Source of the DNA: a virus
IMG/VR virus record: IMGVR_UViG_3300032087_001318
Location: 1-44,329 of that record
Reading direction: 5' to 3' (one strand)
Length of the DNA: 44,329 bases
Each line of letters starts with the position of its first letter. Positions within the stretch are counted from its first letter, which is position 1. Shown one piece after another: positions 22,089 through 27,468 of this stretch. The notes below the pieces were generated by a model. That model was not told the origin of the DNA and did no database searches. It saw nothing but the letters and a program-made list of their open reading frames with translations. Both the position numbers and the translations under genes were made by a program.

Positions 22089-22182
22089 CATAAAATGCAC
22101 ATTACTATAAAGTTTTTTTTGCCTTTTATTTTTTTATAAAAATTTTTGAAATATGGTGGGACAAGTGGGACAAGTGGGACAA
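22081..22182. other. AT-rich segment with three 9-bp tandem iterons (possible origin or packaging site)
   Basis: Bases about 22100-22154 are almost pure A/T with T8 and T7 runs. They are followed directly by three exact tandem copies of GTGGGACAA (22156-22182). The segment lies in the divergent gap between the early leftward operon and terminase small subunit. AT-rich unwinding DNA beside iterons is typical of replication origins, and a site beside terS may instead be the packaging start. Both roles are inference. Confidence 0.5.
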
Positions 22183-22259
22183 AGCCTTATCAGGCAACGA
22201 TTACACATGGCCCACTTTTGGCCCGTTGTAACACTTCTCAGACCGTACAGGAGCGGATT

Positions 22260-22847
22260 TTGAAATCTGAAAATAAAAAACCCACAGAAAACACTATAGG
22301 CAAGGCTGGCAGACCAGCAGGCCTGACCGAACGTCAAAAGACTTTTGCCAAGTTTTATGTCGAGGGTAGGCACAGCAACGCTGAGTGTGCAAGGCTGGCA
22401 GGGTATGCAGAAAAATCTGCCAGAATACAGGCCAGCAAATTGCTCAACGGCACAGACTTTCCAGAAGTTGTCGAACTCATAAAAGAACTTAAACAGGCGG
22501 CTGAACGAAAATATGGCGTGACTCTGATGCATCAGCTTAAACGTCTGGACGAATTGTCGAGGGGTGCGGAAGAAGCAGGGCAATACTCTGCCGCAATCAA
22601 CGCTGAGAAAATTCGCTCTGCTTTGGGCGGTCTTACTATTGACAGGCGTGAACAGCAACATATCCATCAGCTTGACAACATGAGCAAACAGGACATTGTT
22701 GCCCGTCTGGCAGAACTGCGGAAGTCATATCCACACGCATTCATTGAGGGGGAAATAGCAGATGCCAAAGTCATTGAACACAGAGAGGAAACTGTGGCTG
22801 TCTTTGAAGAAGTCCCTGCCGAAAAAGACCCATTGCCAACGGATTGA
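22260..22847 (+). CDS. terS: Terminase small subunit
   Basis: The protein binds the packaging site and hands DNA to the large terminase. GRPAGLTERQKTFAKFYVEGRHSNAECARLAGYAEKSARIQASKLL is the Terminase_2-type helix-turn-helix (residues about 18-65). It is followed by ELIKELKQAAERKYGVTL and a coiled-coil oligomerization region and acidic tail. I favour a TTG start at 22260 with AGGAG six bases before it (195 aa). An upstream in-frame ATG at 22146 would translate the 9-bp repeats as GTSGTSGT. It lies 3.1 kb from terL, unusually far. Its end overlaps the nuclease gene by 86 bases. Confidence 0.88.
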   Translation: MKSENKKPTENTIGKAGRPAGLTERQKTFAKFYVEGRHSNAECARLAGYAEKSARIQASKLLNGTDFPEVVELIKELKQAAERKYGVTLMHQLKRLDELSRGAEEAGQYSAAINAEKIRSALGGLTIDRREQQHIHQLDNMSKQDIVARLAELRKSYPHAFIEGEIADAKVIEHREETVAVFEEVPAEKDPLPTD

Positions 22848-23178
22848 GAACCGTGTTTCGGAGGGGATGCCAGACTGTTATCTGTGCATTGATGGCGTAC
22901 CAGTATGGGTTGAATTAAAAATAACAAAAAATAACGCAATCGAGATACAACCCTCACAGATTGCATGGCATACCAGCCATTCTCGCTGTGGTGGCGTAAG
23001 TTTTTTTCTTGCTTACAGCCCCTCTGAGGGACTTGCTTTTTTATTTGACGGGGGTTTAGCGGCCCAGATCCAAGGTGCGAGGTTCGATGACCTGCGGCCT
23101 GCGGCCTTATTCTCTGGTGATCTAGATTCTTGTGCCTCGAACCTGCGGCCTGCGGCCTGCGCCCTCTGGTCTTTATAA
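22762..23178 (+). CDS. VRR-NUC-like PD-(D/E)XK nuclease with repeat-derived C-terminus
   Basis: This 138-aa protein has a compact nuclease core: E29 (QRIENRVSEG), P37-D38 (MPDCYLCIDGV), E51-L-K53 (VWVELKI) and Q63/Q66 (IQPSQIAWH), the order expected for VRR-NUC or Holliday-junction-resolvase-like enzymes. Such enzymes next to terminase may trim branched DNA before packaging. The core ends near residue 95. The tail contains two LRPAA segments translated from CCTGCGG heptad repeats. The gene begins inside terS in another frame (ribosome site GGGGG eight bases upstream). Confidence 0.8.
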   Translation: MPKSLNTERKLWLSLKKSLPKKTHCQRIENRVSEGMPDCYLCIDGVPVWVELKITKNNAIEIQPSQIAWHTSHSRCGGVSFFLAYSPSEGLAFLFDGGLAAQIQGARFDDLRPAALFSGDLDSCASNLRPAACALWSL

Positions 23179-23212
23179 AAGAGTGGGCCACCTGCGTCCT
23201 GCGCCTGCGGCC
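23091..23212. repeat. CCTGCGG heptad repeats A, B and C
   Basis: Tandem heptads occur at 23091-23106 (CCTGCGGCCTGCGGCC), 23142-23163 (the same plus a third unit) and 23191-23212 (a diverged copy with T and C substitutions). A and B lie in the 3' end of the nuclease gene, C after it. All copies have the same orientation as the copies at 24.0 and 24.7 kb. Confidence 0.9.
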
Positions 23213-23234
23213 CAAAGTTATTGGAGAATCTAAA

Positions 23235-23423
23235 ATGATCATGATCAGAATAAGAGATGTCCAGACTGATGTCAATAATCAGCCTGGACAGTGTGCTCTA
23301 GTGTTTGGGATAAGATACGGTTTTGACTTCACGAGACCAACAGGCCCGGCAGTCTCCACAATAGCCAAGGTCAATCTTGCCTATTTGCTTTTCTTTCTTT
23401 GCGGTTTCGTATTCGTCGTGTGA
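23235..23423 (+). CDS. Doubtful small rightward gene, 62 aa
   Basis: An ATG at 23235 follows GGAGAATCTAAA, close to the GGAGAATAAAA leader of neighbouring cassettes. The first 32 residues (MIMIRIRDVQTDVNNQPGQC...) look like a small domain. The remainder is antisense to the 3' end of the gp88-like gene and becomes a hydrophobic run. A strong hairpin (23258-23290) lies inside it. It could equally be chance. Confidence 0.3.
   Translation: MIMIRIRDVQTDVNNQPGQCALVFGIRYGFDFTRPTGPAVSTIAKVNLAYLLFFLCGFVFVV
23258..23290 (-). terminator. Hairpin just downstream of the gp88-like gene
   Basis: TGTCCAG pairs with CTGGACA and, after one mismatch, CTGAT pairs with ATCAG, around a seven-base loop. It begins eight bases beyond the gp88-like stop codon and is followed on the minus strand by a moderately T-rich TCTTATTCT. 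It is a likely 3' end for the leftward transcript, possibly acting in both directions. Confidence 0.5.
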
Positions 23424-23972
23424 TATCATCTCACCGTTCTTTTTTGTCCGGTAAGCTTCACACAGTTTGCCAATTGGCGCCGCCTTGTCTGTTATAACTG
23501 CGCTGGAATTTTCCCAATCTTTAGGCGGAGCTTTATCAATCATCGTTGCGCTGTATCTGATAACAGCATTATCTGGCAAGCTTTCCATTTTTAAAGCTTG
23601 TTGCCATAGCTTGCGTTCTTTGGTTGGTATCCAGTGTTTTTTGTTTGGTGTTAATCTGCAAACTGCGATTATCTTCAGGCAATGTGCGACGCTATGCACG
23701 TCGCCTGAATCCCACCAACGATGTTCTTTTGCCCGTCGCCTATTTAATTCTTCAACCATTACTGAAACAAACTCTGATGAGTTTAATAAATCCAGTCTGT
23801 ATTCCATAGCTTGCTGAACTATGGGCCATATGTATGCGCCTTTTAATGCATAGCATTCAAAGCAAACTGAGCCGGGAATTTTTGCCAGTACTGAACCAGT
23901 CACGCAATGCTGCGCCGGTATGGAAAAGCTAGTACCCGGCATTTTTGACGGTTTAGAAAGTATTGCAACCAT
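23298..23972 (-). CDS. Gp88-like phage protein (GP88 family), 224 aa
   Basis: The pattern KMPGTSFSIPAQHCVTGSVLAKIPGSVCFECYALKGAY, then YRLDLL, WWDSGDVHS and HWIPTKERKLW, matches my memory of the GP88 family, first defined in mycobacteriophages. The cysteines C23, C37, C40 and a C-terminal CGDCRACW (seven to eight Cys in all) suggest metal or iron-sulfur binding. The family's biochemical activity is not known to me. The leader CAGGAGAATAAAAAC precedes the ATG. It has its own promoter-operator upstream and hairpin downstream, so it is a self-contained unit facing against the flanking terminase genes. Confidence 0.75.
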   Translation of the reverse strand: MVAILSKPSKMPGTSFSIPAQHCVTGSVLAKIPGSVCFECYALKGAYIWPIVQQAMEYRLDLLNSSEFVSVMVEELNRRRAKEHRWWDSGDVHSVAHCLKIIAVCRLTPNKKHWIPTKERKLWQQALKMESLPDNAVIRYSATMIDKAPPKDWENSSAVITDKAAPIGKLCEAYRTKKNGEMISHDEYETAKKEKQIGKIDLGYCGDCRACWSREVKTVSYPKH

Positions 23973-24003
23973 GTTTTTATTCTCCTGTTGTTATGGTCTT
24001 TTT

Positions 24004-24032
24004 ATTGTATGGGATATTCCCATGTTATGCAA
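24004..24032 (-). promoter_or_regulatory. Promoter with embedded operator for the gp88-like gene
   Basis: On the minus strand TTGCAT (24027-24032), a 17-base spacer and TACAAT (24004-24009) form a sigma70-type promoter. A 6-3-6 inverted repeat, ATGGGA-TAT-TCCCAT (24009-24023), fills the spacer and touches the -10. A dimeric repressor bound there would block polymerase. The start codon lies about 30 bases downstream. Confidence 0.7.
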
Positions 24033-24040
24033 GCCCTAAT

Positions 24041-24107
24041 CCTGCGGCCTGCGGCCTTGTTCTTTTGTGTAATCCTGCGGCCTGCGGCCTCGCGCTTTAT
24101 ATATATG
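24041..24107. repeat. CCTGCGG heptad repeats D and E with conserved flank
   Basis: Two identical 16-bp copies (24041-24056 and 24074-24089) are separated by 17 bases. Copy E is followed by TCGCGCTTTATATATA, which also follows copy F 667 bp away with one or two changes. The pair lies between the terminator of the upstream unit and the promoter of the gp88-like gene. Confidence 0.9.
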
Positions 24108-24129
24108 AAAAAAAATTTTTTAAAACGAA

Positions 24130-24155
24130 ACTGGGCCAGCTTGCGCTGGCCCAGT
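24130..24155 (-). terminator. Terminator after the 69-aa gene
   Basis: CTGGGCCAGC, loop TTGC and GCTGGCCCAG form a perfect 10-bp stem, plus one flanking A-T pair. On the leftward transcript it is followed by TTTCGTTTT and further T-rich sequence. It starts 14 bases after the stop codon at 24169. Confidence 0.85.
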
Positions 24156-24168
24156 ACGGGAGAAAACC

Positions 24169-24378
24169 CTAGTTGTCATCCCAGCTTCTCAGCATGGGTT
24201 CCATGTTTCCGAACTGATTTGCTACTGCCATTAGCTCTGGGAAATGTTTTTTTACCAGTTCAATATTCTCTGGGTCCAGTAATGCTATAGCAGAGTGAAC
24301 AGTGTCCGCAGCGTCGTATAGACTGTTAATGCGAGTGTCGGGAAGCCCGACACTCTGAAGCTTTTCATAGTAGGTCAT
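24169..24378 (-). CDS. Small hypothetical protein, 69 aa
   Basis: MTYYEKLQSVGLPDTRINSLYDAADTVHSAIALLDPENIELVKKHFPELM is an all-helical soluble protein with no recognised family. Its ATG overlaps the stop of the preceding 80-aa gene (TAATG), so the two form a two-gene unit with promoter at 24.7 kb and terminator at 24.14 kb. Confidence 0.7.
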   Translation of the reverse strand: MTYYEKLQSVGLPDTRINSLYDAADTVHSAIALLDPENIELVKKHFPELMAVANQFGNMEPMLRSWDDN

Positions 24379-24620
24379 TACGCTACCTCGCTATCATATG
24401 GTTGGATTAGGTCGTCTGCTTGGCCTTCTATCTCGGCTAGCTCTTCAGCCCATTCAGCAATTTGCTCTGCCAATTCTTCAAAGGCTTCAGCAACGTGCTG
24501 GTTTTTATGCTCCATGCTATCCAGATGAAGGTCTTGTGATAGCTCCTCTGCGATGGCACGGGCCTCGCATACTGCGCTGGCAAGTTTCCTCGCCTGCTTT
24601 ATTGCCATTGTATCTAACAT
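24378..24620 (-). CDS. Acidic coiled-coil protein, 80 aa
   Basis: The ATG at 24620 follows GGAGAATAAA. A longer in-frame version would begin in the promoter and is rejected. MLDTMAIKQARKLASAVCEARAIAEELSQDLHLDSMEHKNQHVAEAFEELAEQIAEWAEELAEIEGQ is a continuous amphipathic, acidic coiled coil. It may oligomerize with its partner gene product or mimic DNA charge, both inference. It is the first gene of its cassette. Confidence 0.7.
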   Translation of the reverse strand: MLDTMAIKQARKLASAVCEARAIAEELSQDLHLDSMEHKNQHVAEAFEELAEQIAEWAEELAEIEGQADDLIQPYDSEVA

Positions 24621-24681
24621 TTTATTCTCCAATGTTGTTACCCATTTTGGGTAGTTGTCCCCATAGGTGGGGCTTGGGTTT

Positions 24682-24710
24682 AGTATATGGGATAATCTCA
24701 TAAAGGTCAA
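24682..24710 (-). promoter_or_regulatory. Promoter with embedded operator for the 80-aa/69-aa gene pair
   Basis: TTGACC (24705-24710), a 17-base spacer and TATACT (24682-24687) on the minus strand match consensus at 5/6 in each box. The spacer contains ATGGGA-TAA-TCTCAT (24687-24701), the same 6-3-6 operator at the same offset as in the promoter at 24.0 kb, with one arm mismatch. The leader of about 55 bases contains two short stem-forming palindromes before the ribosome site. Confidence 0.75.
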
Positions 24711-24740
24711 GAGCAGCTTCTACGCTACTATGTTACCACA

Positions 24741-24790
24741 CCTGCGACCTGCGACCTCGCGCTTTATATATAGTCCTGCGACCTGCGACC
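24741..24790. repeat. CCTGCGA heptad repeats F and G
   Basis: CCTGCGACCTGCGACC occurs at 24741-24756 and 24775-24790, 34 bp apart, with TCGCGCTTTATATATAG between them. These are a sequence variant (A for G) of the repeats at 23.1 and 24.05 kb. The same substitution in every unit suggests homogenization within a locus. Confidence 0.9.
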
Positions 24791-24792
24791 TA

Positions 24793-24840
24793 GGGGGCAG
24801 GCCCCCGCCTGGACGAAAAGAAAAGGGGGCCGCAGCCCCC
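24793..24840 (-). terminator. Double G/C hairpin terminator after the 58-aa membrane-protein gene
   Basis: GGGGGC-CGCA-GCCCCC (24825-24840) is followed on the minus strand by CTTTTCTTTTC, giving a plausible intrinsic terminator seven bases after the stop codon. A second hairpin, GGGGGC-AG-GCCCCC, lies at 24793-24806, close to the heptad repeats. Confidence 0.75.
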
Positions 24841-24846
24841 AGTCCC

Positions 24847-25023
24847 TTACCACCTCCCTGCTTTGATTGCGAATGCGATCCCCGTTGCTATGACGACTGC
24901 TCCCATGACCATAAACTCTATAGCCAATAGCGGGAATTCATCACGGTTCCAAAGGTCCGCCCCAGTGAACAGCAGGGTTGCCCCTGCTGCTCCGAATATC
25001 ACTGACATTACTCCCCAGAACAT
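24847..25023 (-). CDS. Small two-helix membrane protein, 58 aa
   Basis: The start at 25023 has GGAGAG four bases upstream. An upstream in-frame ATG at 25041 lacks a ribosome site. Residues 1-21 (FWGVMSVIFGAAGATLLFTG) and about 33-55 (LLAIEFMVMGAVVIATGIAFAI) are membrane segments joined by a short polar loop (ADLWNRDEFP). It could be a holin-like or superinfection-exclusion protein. No family is recognised. It is cotranscribed with the 121-aa gene. Confidence 0.65.
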   Translation of the reverse strand: MFWGVMSVIFGAAGATLLFTGADLWNRDEFPLLAIEFMVMGAVVIATGIAFAIKAGRW

Positions 25024-25373
25024 TCGTCTCTCCGTTGCCATGCCCAGTCTGAGGCGATGCCATCAAACATGCGCTTTAACCATTCTGCTTGTGGCACGTT
25101 GCTGGCATTGGTGTGAAGGCCGACAAGCTTGCCAATAAACTTCCTGTCTTCGAGGGGATGGTAGTCTTTACCATCATCTCTATGCTTTTTATCAATCCAG
25201 AGCATAGGACCGTGAACCAACCGATAGAAATGTGCTCTGTCACACCACCTGTCGACATTGTCTTTTCTAATCTGACCTAGGCCGATGCCCATAGTCCAAT
25301 CGATGACCGAATATTTATAGTCGGGTAGATCATCCCAGCCTTTTACTGACTCTGCATTCCAATTTAATGGCAT
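25008..25373 (-). CDS. Conserved hypothetical phage protein, 121 aa
   Basis: The ATG at 25373 begins MPLNWNAESVKGWDDLPDYKYSVIDWTMGIGLGQI, a pattern I have seen in many phage hypothetical proteins. It continues with NVDRWCDRAHFYRLVHGPML, PLEDRKFIGKLVGLHTNAS and AEWLKRMFD. It is soluble and helical. The in-frame upstream extension crosses a GC hairpin and the preceding gene and is rejected. AAAGG precedes the ATG. Confidence 0.75.
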   Translation of the reverse strand: MPLNWNAESVKGWDDLPDYKYSVIDWTMGIGLGQIRKDNVDRWCDRAHFYRLVHGPMLWIDKKHRDDGKDYHPLEDRKFIGKLVGLHTNASNVPQAEWLKRMFDGIASDWAWQRRDECSGE

Positions 25374-25387
25374 TGTATTACCTTTCT

Positions 25388-25405
25388 GGGGGGCCGCAGC
25401 CCCCC
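25388..25405 (-). promoter_or_regulatory. Intercistronic GC hairpin without T-tail
   Basis: GGGGGGC, loop CGCA and GCCCCCC form a 7-bp all-GC stem between the 94-aa and 121-aa genes. Its loop and inner stem match the terminator at 24825, but no T-run follows and the ribosome site begins about ten bases later. An RNA processing or stability element is more likely than a terminator. Confidence 0.55.
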
Positions 25406-25419
25406 TGTTGGTGTTTGGA

Positions 25420-25704
25420 TTATTTAAGGCGAATAACCATCTGTTGGTTTTTCTGGACCTTGTTCGCTTCAAACCAGTCGTCGCCAACTTTTGCTTTCCA
25501 TGCAGCAGCAGGGACATAATATTCTGGCTTTGGTGTTTCGAGAGTGAAAGCATCTGAATGAACGCCAGAACGAATTTCTGCTTCAAAAGCGGCTCTTGCT
25601 TTCTTGGCCTCTTTTTCGGCTAAGAGCAGGCTAGCGTATTTTGCTTGCTTGTTCCTTGTTACGGTCATTGGGCGACCAACTGGCTTTTTGATTGCTTTTG
25701 TCAT
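25420..25704 (-). CDS. Basic hypothetical protein, 94 aa
   Basis: MTKAIKKPVGRPMTVTRNKQAKYASLLLAEKEAKKARAAFEAEIRSG has an AT-hook-like KKPVGRP (6-12) followed by a charged helix, and a C-terminal FTLETPKPEYYVPAAAWKAKVGDDWF segment. It may bind DNA. The leader CAGGAGAATAAA precedes the ATG. It is the first gene of the rightmost leftward unit and has a promoter about 35 bases upstream. Confidence 0.7.
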   Translation of the reverse strand: MTKAIKKPVGRPMTVTRNKQAKYASLLLAEKEAKKARAAFEAEIRSGVHSDAFTLETPKPEYYVPAAAWKAKVGDDWFEANKVQKNQQMVIRLK

Positions 25705-25738
25705 TTTATTCTCCTGTTTTTAATGACGTTATATCTAA

Positions 25739-25767
25739 GATATAATCACACTATCCCATATAGTCAA
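25739..25767 (-). promoter_or_regulatory. Promoter for the 94-aa gene unit
   Basis: TTGACT (25762-25767), a 17-base spacer and TATATC (25739-25744) on the minus strand. The spacer carries a single ATGGGATA half-site (25752-25759) rather than the full inverted repeat found in the other two cassette promoters. Confidence 0.6.
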
Positions 25768-25937
25768 GTATTAAATGTAAATTAATTTGGTTGTATACAA
25801 CTTTTTTTTACAACCTATGGTTCACGGCCCCCCAAACTTGGGGTTACTTGCAGCATTATCTGTTCACGTTTTGTTCCAAGCACCCCCCGCCCCCCTAATA
25901 TTGGGGGGACGGTCAGCAGTACAGTCGTGTCGTGTCG
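25768..25937. promoter_or_regulatory. Divergent intergenic region with palindromes upstream of terL
   Basis: This region has no gene. It holds the 12-bp perfect palindrome GTTGTATACAAC (25790-25801) followed by T8, a CCCCAA-AC-TTGGGG hairpin (25830-25843), a CCCCCC-TAATATT-GGGGGG hairpin (25890-25908), and three tandem GTCGT units (25924-25938). These could be operators, terminators protecting late transcription, or packaging-related sites. Confidence 0.6.
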
Positions 25938-25966
25938 TTGGGTTGATAAATTCATTGGCATATATT
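25938..25966 (+). promoter_or_regulatory. Candidate late promoter for terL and structural genes
   Basis: TTGGGT (25938-25943), 17 bases, TATATT (25961-25966). The -35 is weak. A TTGATA overlapping it is an alternative. The predicted transcript would start only about five bases before the terL ATG, giving an almost leaderless message, in line with the weak ribosome site there. Confidence 0.35.
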
Positions 25967-25977
25967 ATCGTTCGGGT

Positions 25978-27468
25978 ATGGAGAACACAGCCAGCCTAGA
26001 ACTACTGCCTGACGACGTGCTCAAGGAAATCTACCTGCTTGAGGAGCAGGCGAAACGTCTTGAGATGCGTGACAAAGCGCAAGAAGACTTCATGTCATAC
26101 GTCCACCATGTCTATGAGAACTTCATAGAGGGGACCCATCATAGAATCATAGCTGAAAAGCTAGAGCGTATCGCAAACGGTGATTTAAAAAGACTGATTG
26201 TGAATATGCCACCCCGACATTCTAAATCAGAATTTGCATCCTATCTCATGCCGTCCTGGTTTCTTGGCAGGAACCCCAAGTTAAAAATCATTCAGGCTAC
26301 CATGAATACCGAACTTGCTGTAAGATTCGGGAGAAAGGTCCGAGACCTGATCGCCGACCCGGTATATCGGGAGGTCTTTCCCAACACGGACCTTAAACAG
26401 GATAGCCAAGCTGCTGGTCGGTGGGAGACTAGCGTCGGCGGGGAATATTTCGCAGCAGGGGTGGGAGCGGCGATGACTGGTCGTGGCGCAGACTTGCTTA
26501 TCATTGATGACCCGCACTCGGAACAAGATGCTTTGTCCACGACTGCTTACGATAATGCGTATGAGTGGTACACTTCGGGTCCTAGACAGAGACTCCAGCC
26601 GGGTGGCAGCATAATTATTGTTCAGACCCGGTGGTCAAAGAAGGATATCACGGGCAGGTTACTGTCTGCACAGGCCAAAGATGTAATGGCTGACCAGTGG
26701 GAAGTTGTAGAATTTCCTGCGATTATGCCGTCGGGGGAACCATTATGGCCTGAGTTTTGGCAAAAGGACGAGCTTCTCAAGGTCAAAGCTTCGCTGTCCG
26801 TGGGCAAATGGAATGCGCAGTGGCAACAAAATCCTACGTCCGAAGAAACCGCGATGGTCAAGCGGGAGTGGTGGAACGAGTGGGAAGAAGACGATGTTCC
26901 AGATTTAGACTACATAATTCAGTCGTATGACACCGCGTATTCAAAGAAAGAGACCGCTGACTACTCTGCGATTACGACGTGGGGTGTGTTCCGTCCGTAC
27001 AGAAACGGGGAAGAACATCTGATATTGCTGGATGCAAAGAAGGGTCGGTGGAATTTTCCAGAGCTTAAAACCATAGCGAAAGAAGAGTTTGAGTATTGGG
27101 ACCCAGAGTTGATGTTGATTGAGGCAAAAGCGTCTGGTCAACCGTTGGCGGATGAAATGCGGTTACTGAACCTCCCTGTTGCGACCTTTGCCCCCGGTCG
27201 TCGGAAGGGTGGGGGAGGTCTGGACAAGACAGCGCGTATGCATATTGTTTCGCCTATTTTTGAATCGGGCAAAGTGTGGTATCCTTCTGGGGAGAAATTT
27301 GCCGACGAAGTCATAGAAGAGGTTGCATCATTTCCTAATGGCGACCATGATGACTTTTGTGATAGTATGACAATGGCATTGATGCGCTTTCGCCAAGGCG
27401 GGTTTGTCAGGCTTGATGGCGAAGAGTTTGAAGACGATTACATTCCAAGAAAGCGGGAATATTACTAA
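25978..27468 (+). CDS. terL: Terminase large subunit
   Basis: This is the packaging ATPase and nuclease, 496 aa from the ATG at 25978. It has Walker A-like PPRHSKSE (78-85), Walker B LLIIDDP (173-179) with the following acidic HSEQDA, and coupling motif QTRW (216-219). The RNase H-like nuclease shows SYDTAYSK (D318), LIEAKASG (E382) and HDDFCDSM (D458, D459, D462). An in-frame GTG at 25927 would add 17 residues, but no ribosome site supports it. The stop codon overlaps the portal ATG (TAATG). It is separated from terS by the leftward accessory block. Confidence 0.95.
   Translation: MENTASLELLPDDVLKEIYLLEEQAKRLEMRDKAQEDFMSYVHHVYENFIEGTHHRIIAEKLERIANGDLKRLIVNMPPRHSKSEFASYLMPSWFLGRNPKLKIIQATMNTELAVRFGRKVRDLIADPVYREVFPNTDLKQDSQAAGRWETSVGGEYFAAGVGAAMTGRGADLLIIDDPHSEQDALSTTAYDNAYEWYTSGPRQRLQPGGSIIIVQTRWSKKDITGRLLSAQAKDVMADQWEVVEFPAIMPSGEPLWPEFWQKDELLKVKASLSVGKWNAQWQQNPTSEETAMVKREWWNEWEEDDVPDLDYIIQSYDTAYSKKETADYSAITTWGVFRPYRNGEEHLILLDAKKGRWNFPELKTIAKEEFEYWDPELMLIEAKASGQPLADEMRLLNLPVATFAPGRRKGGGGLDKTARMHIVSPIFESGKVWYPSGEKFADEVIEEVASFPNGDHDDFCDSMTMALMRFRQGGFVRLDGEEFEDDYIPRKREYY

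Noticed and set aside
22146-22259. ATG at 22146 as the terS start
   Set aside because: It lacks a ribosome site, would translate the 9-bp iterons as repeats of GTS, and the TTG at 22260 has AGGAG at proper spacing.
23070-23110. Possible tRNA remnant around GGTTCGA near 23081
   Set aside because: GGTTCGA resembles a T-loop, but no acceptor, anticodon or D-arm pairing can be built around it; it is followed by the heptad repeats.
23091-24790. Heptad repeats as a CRISPR array
   Set aside because: Repeat units are short tandem heptads, spacers vary from 17 to hundreds of bases, and some lie in coding DNA and between promoters. No cas genes are present.
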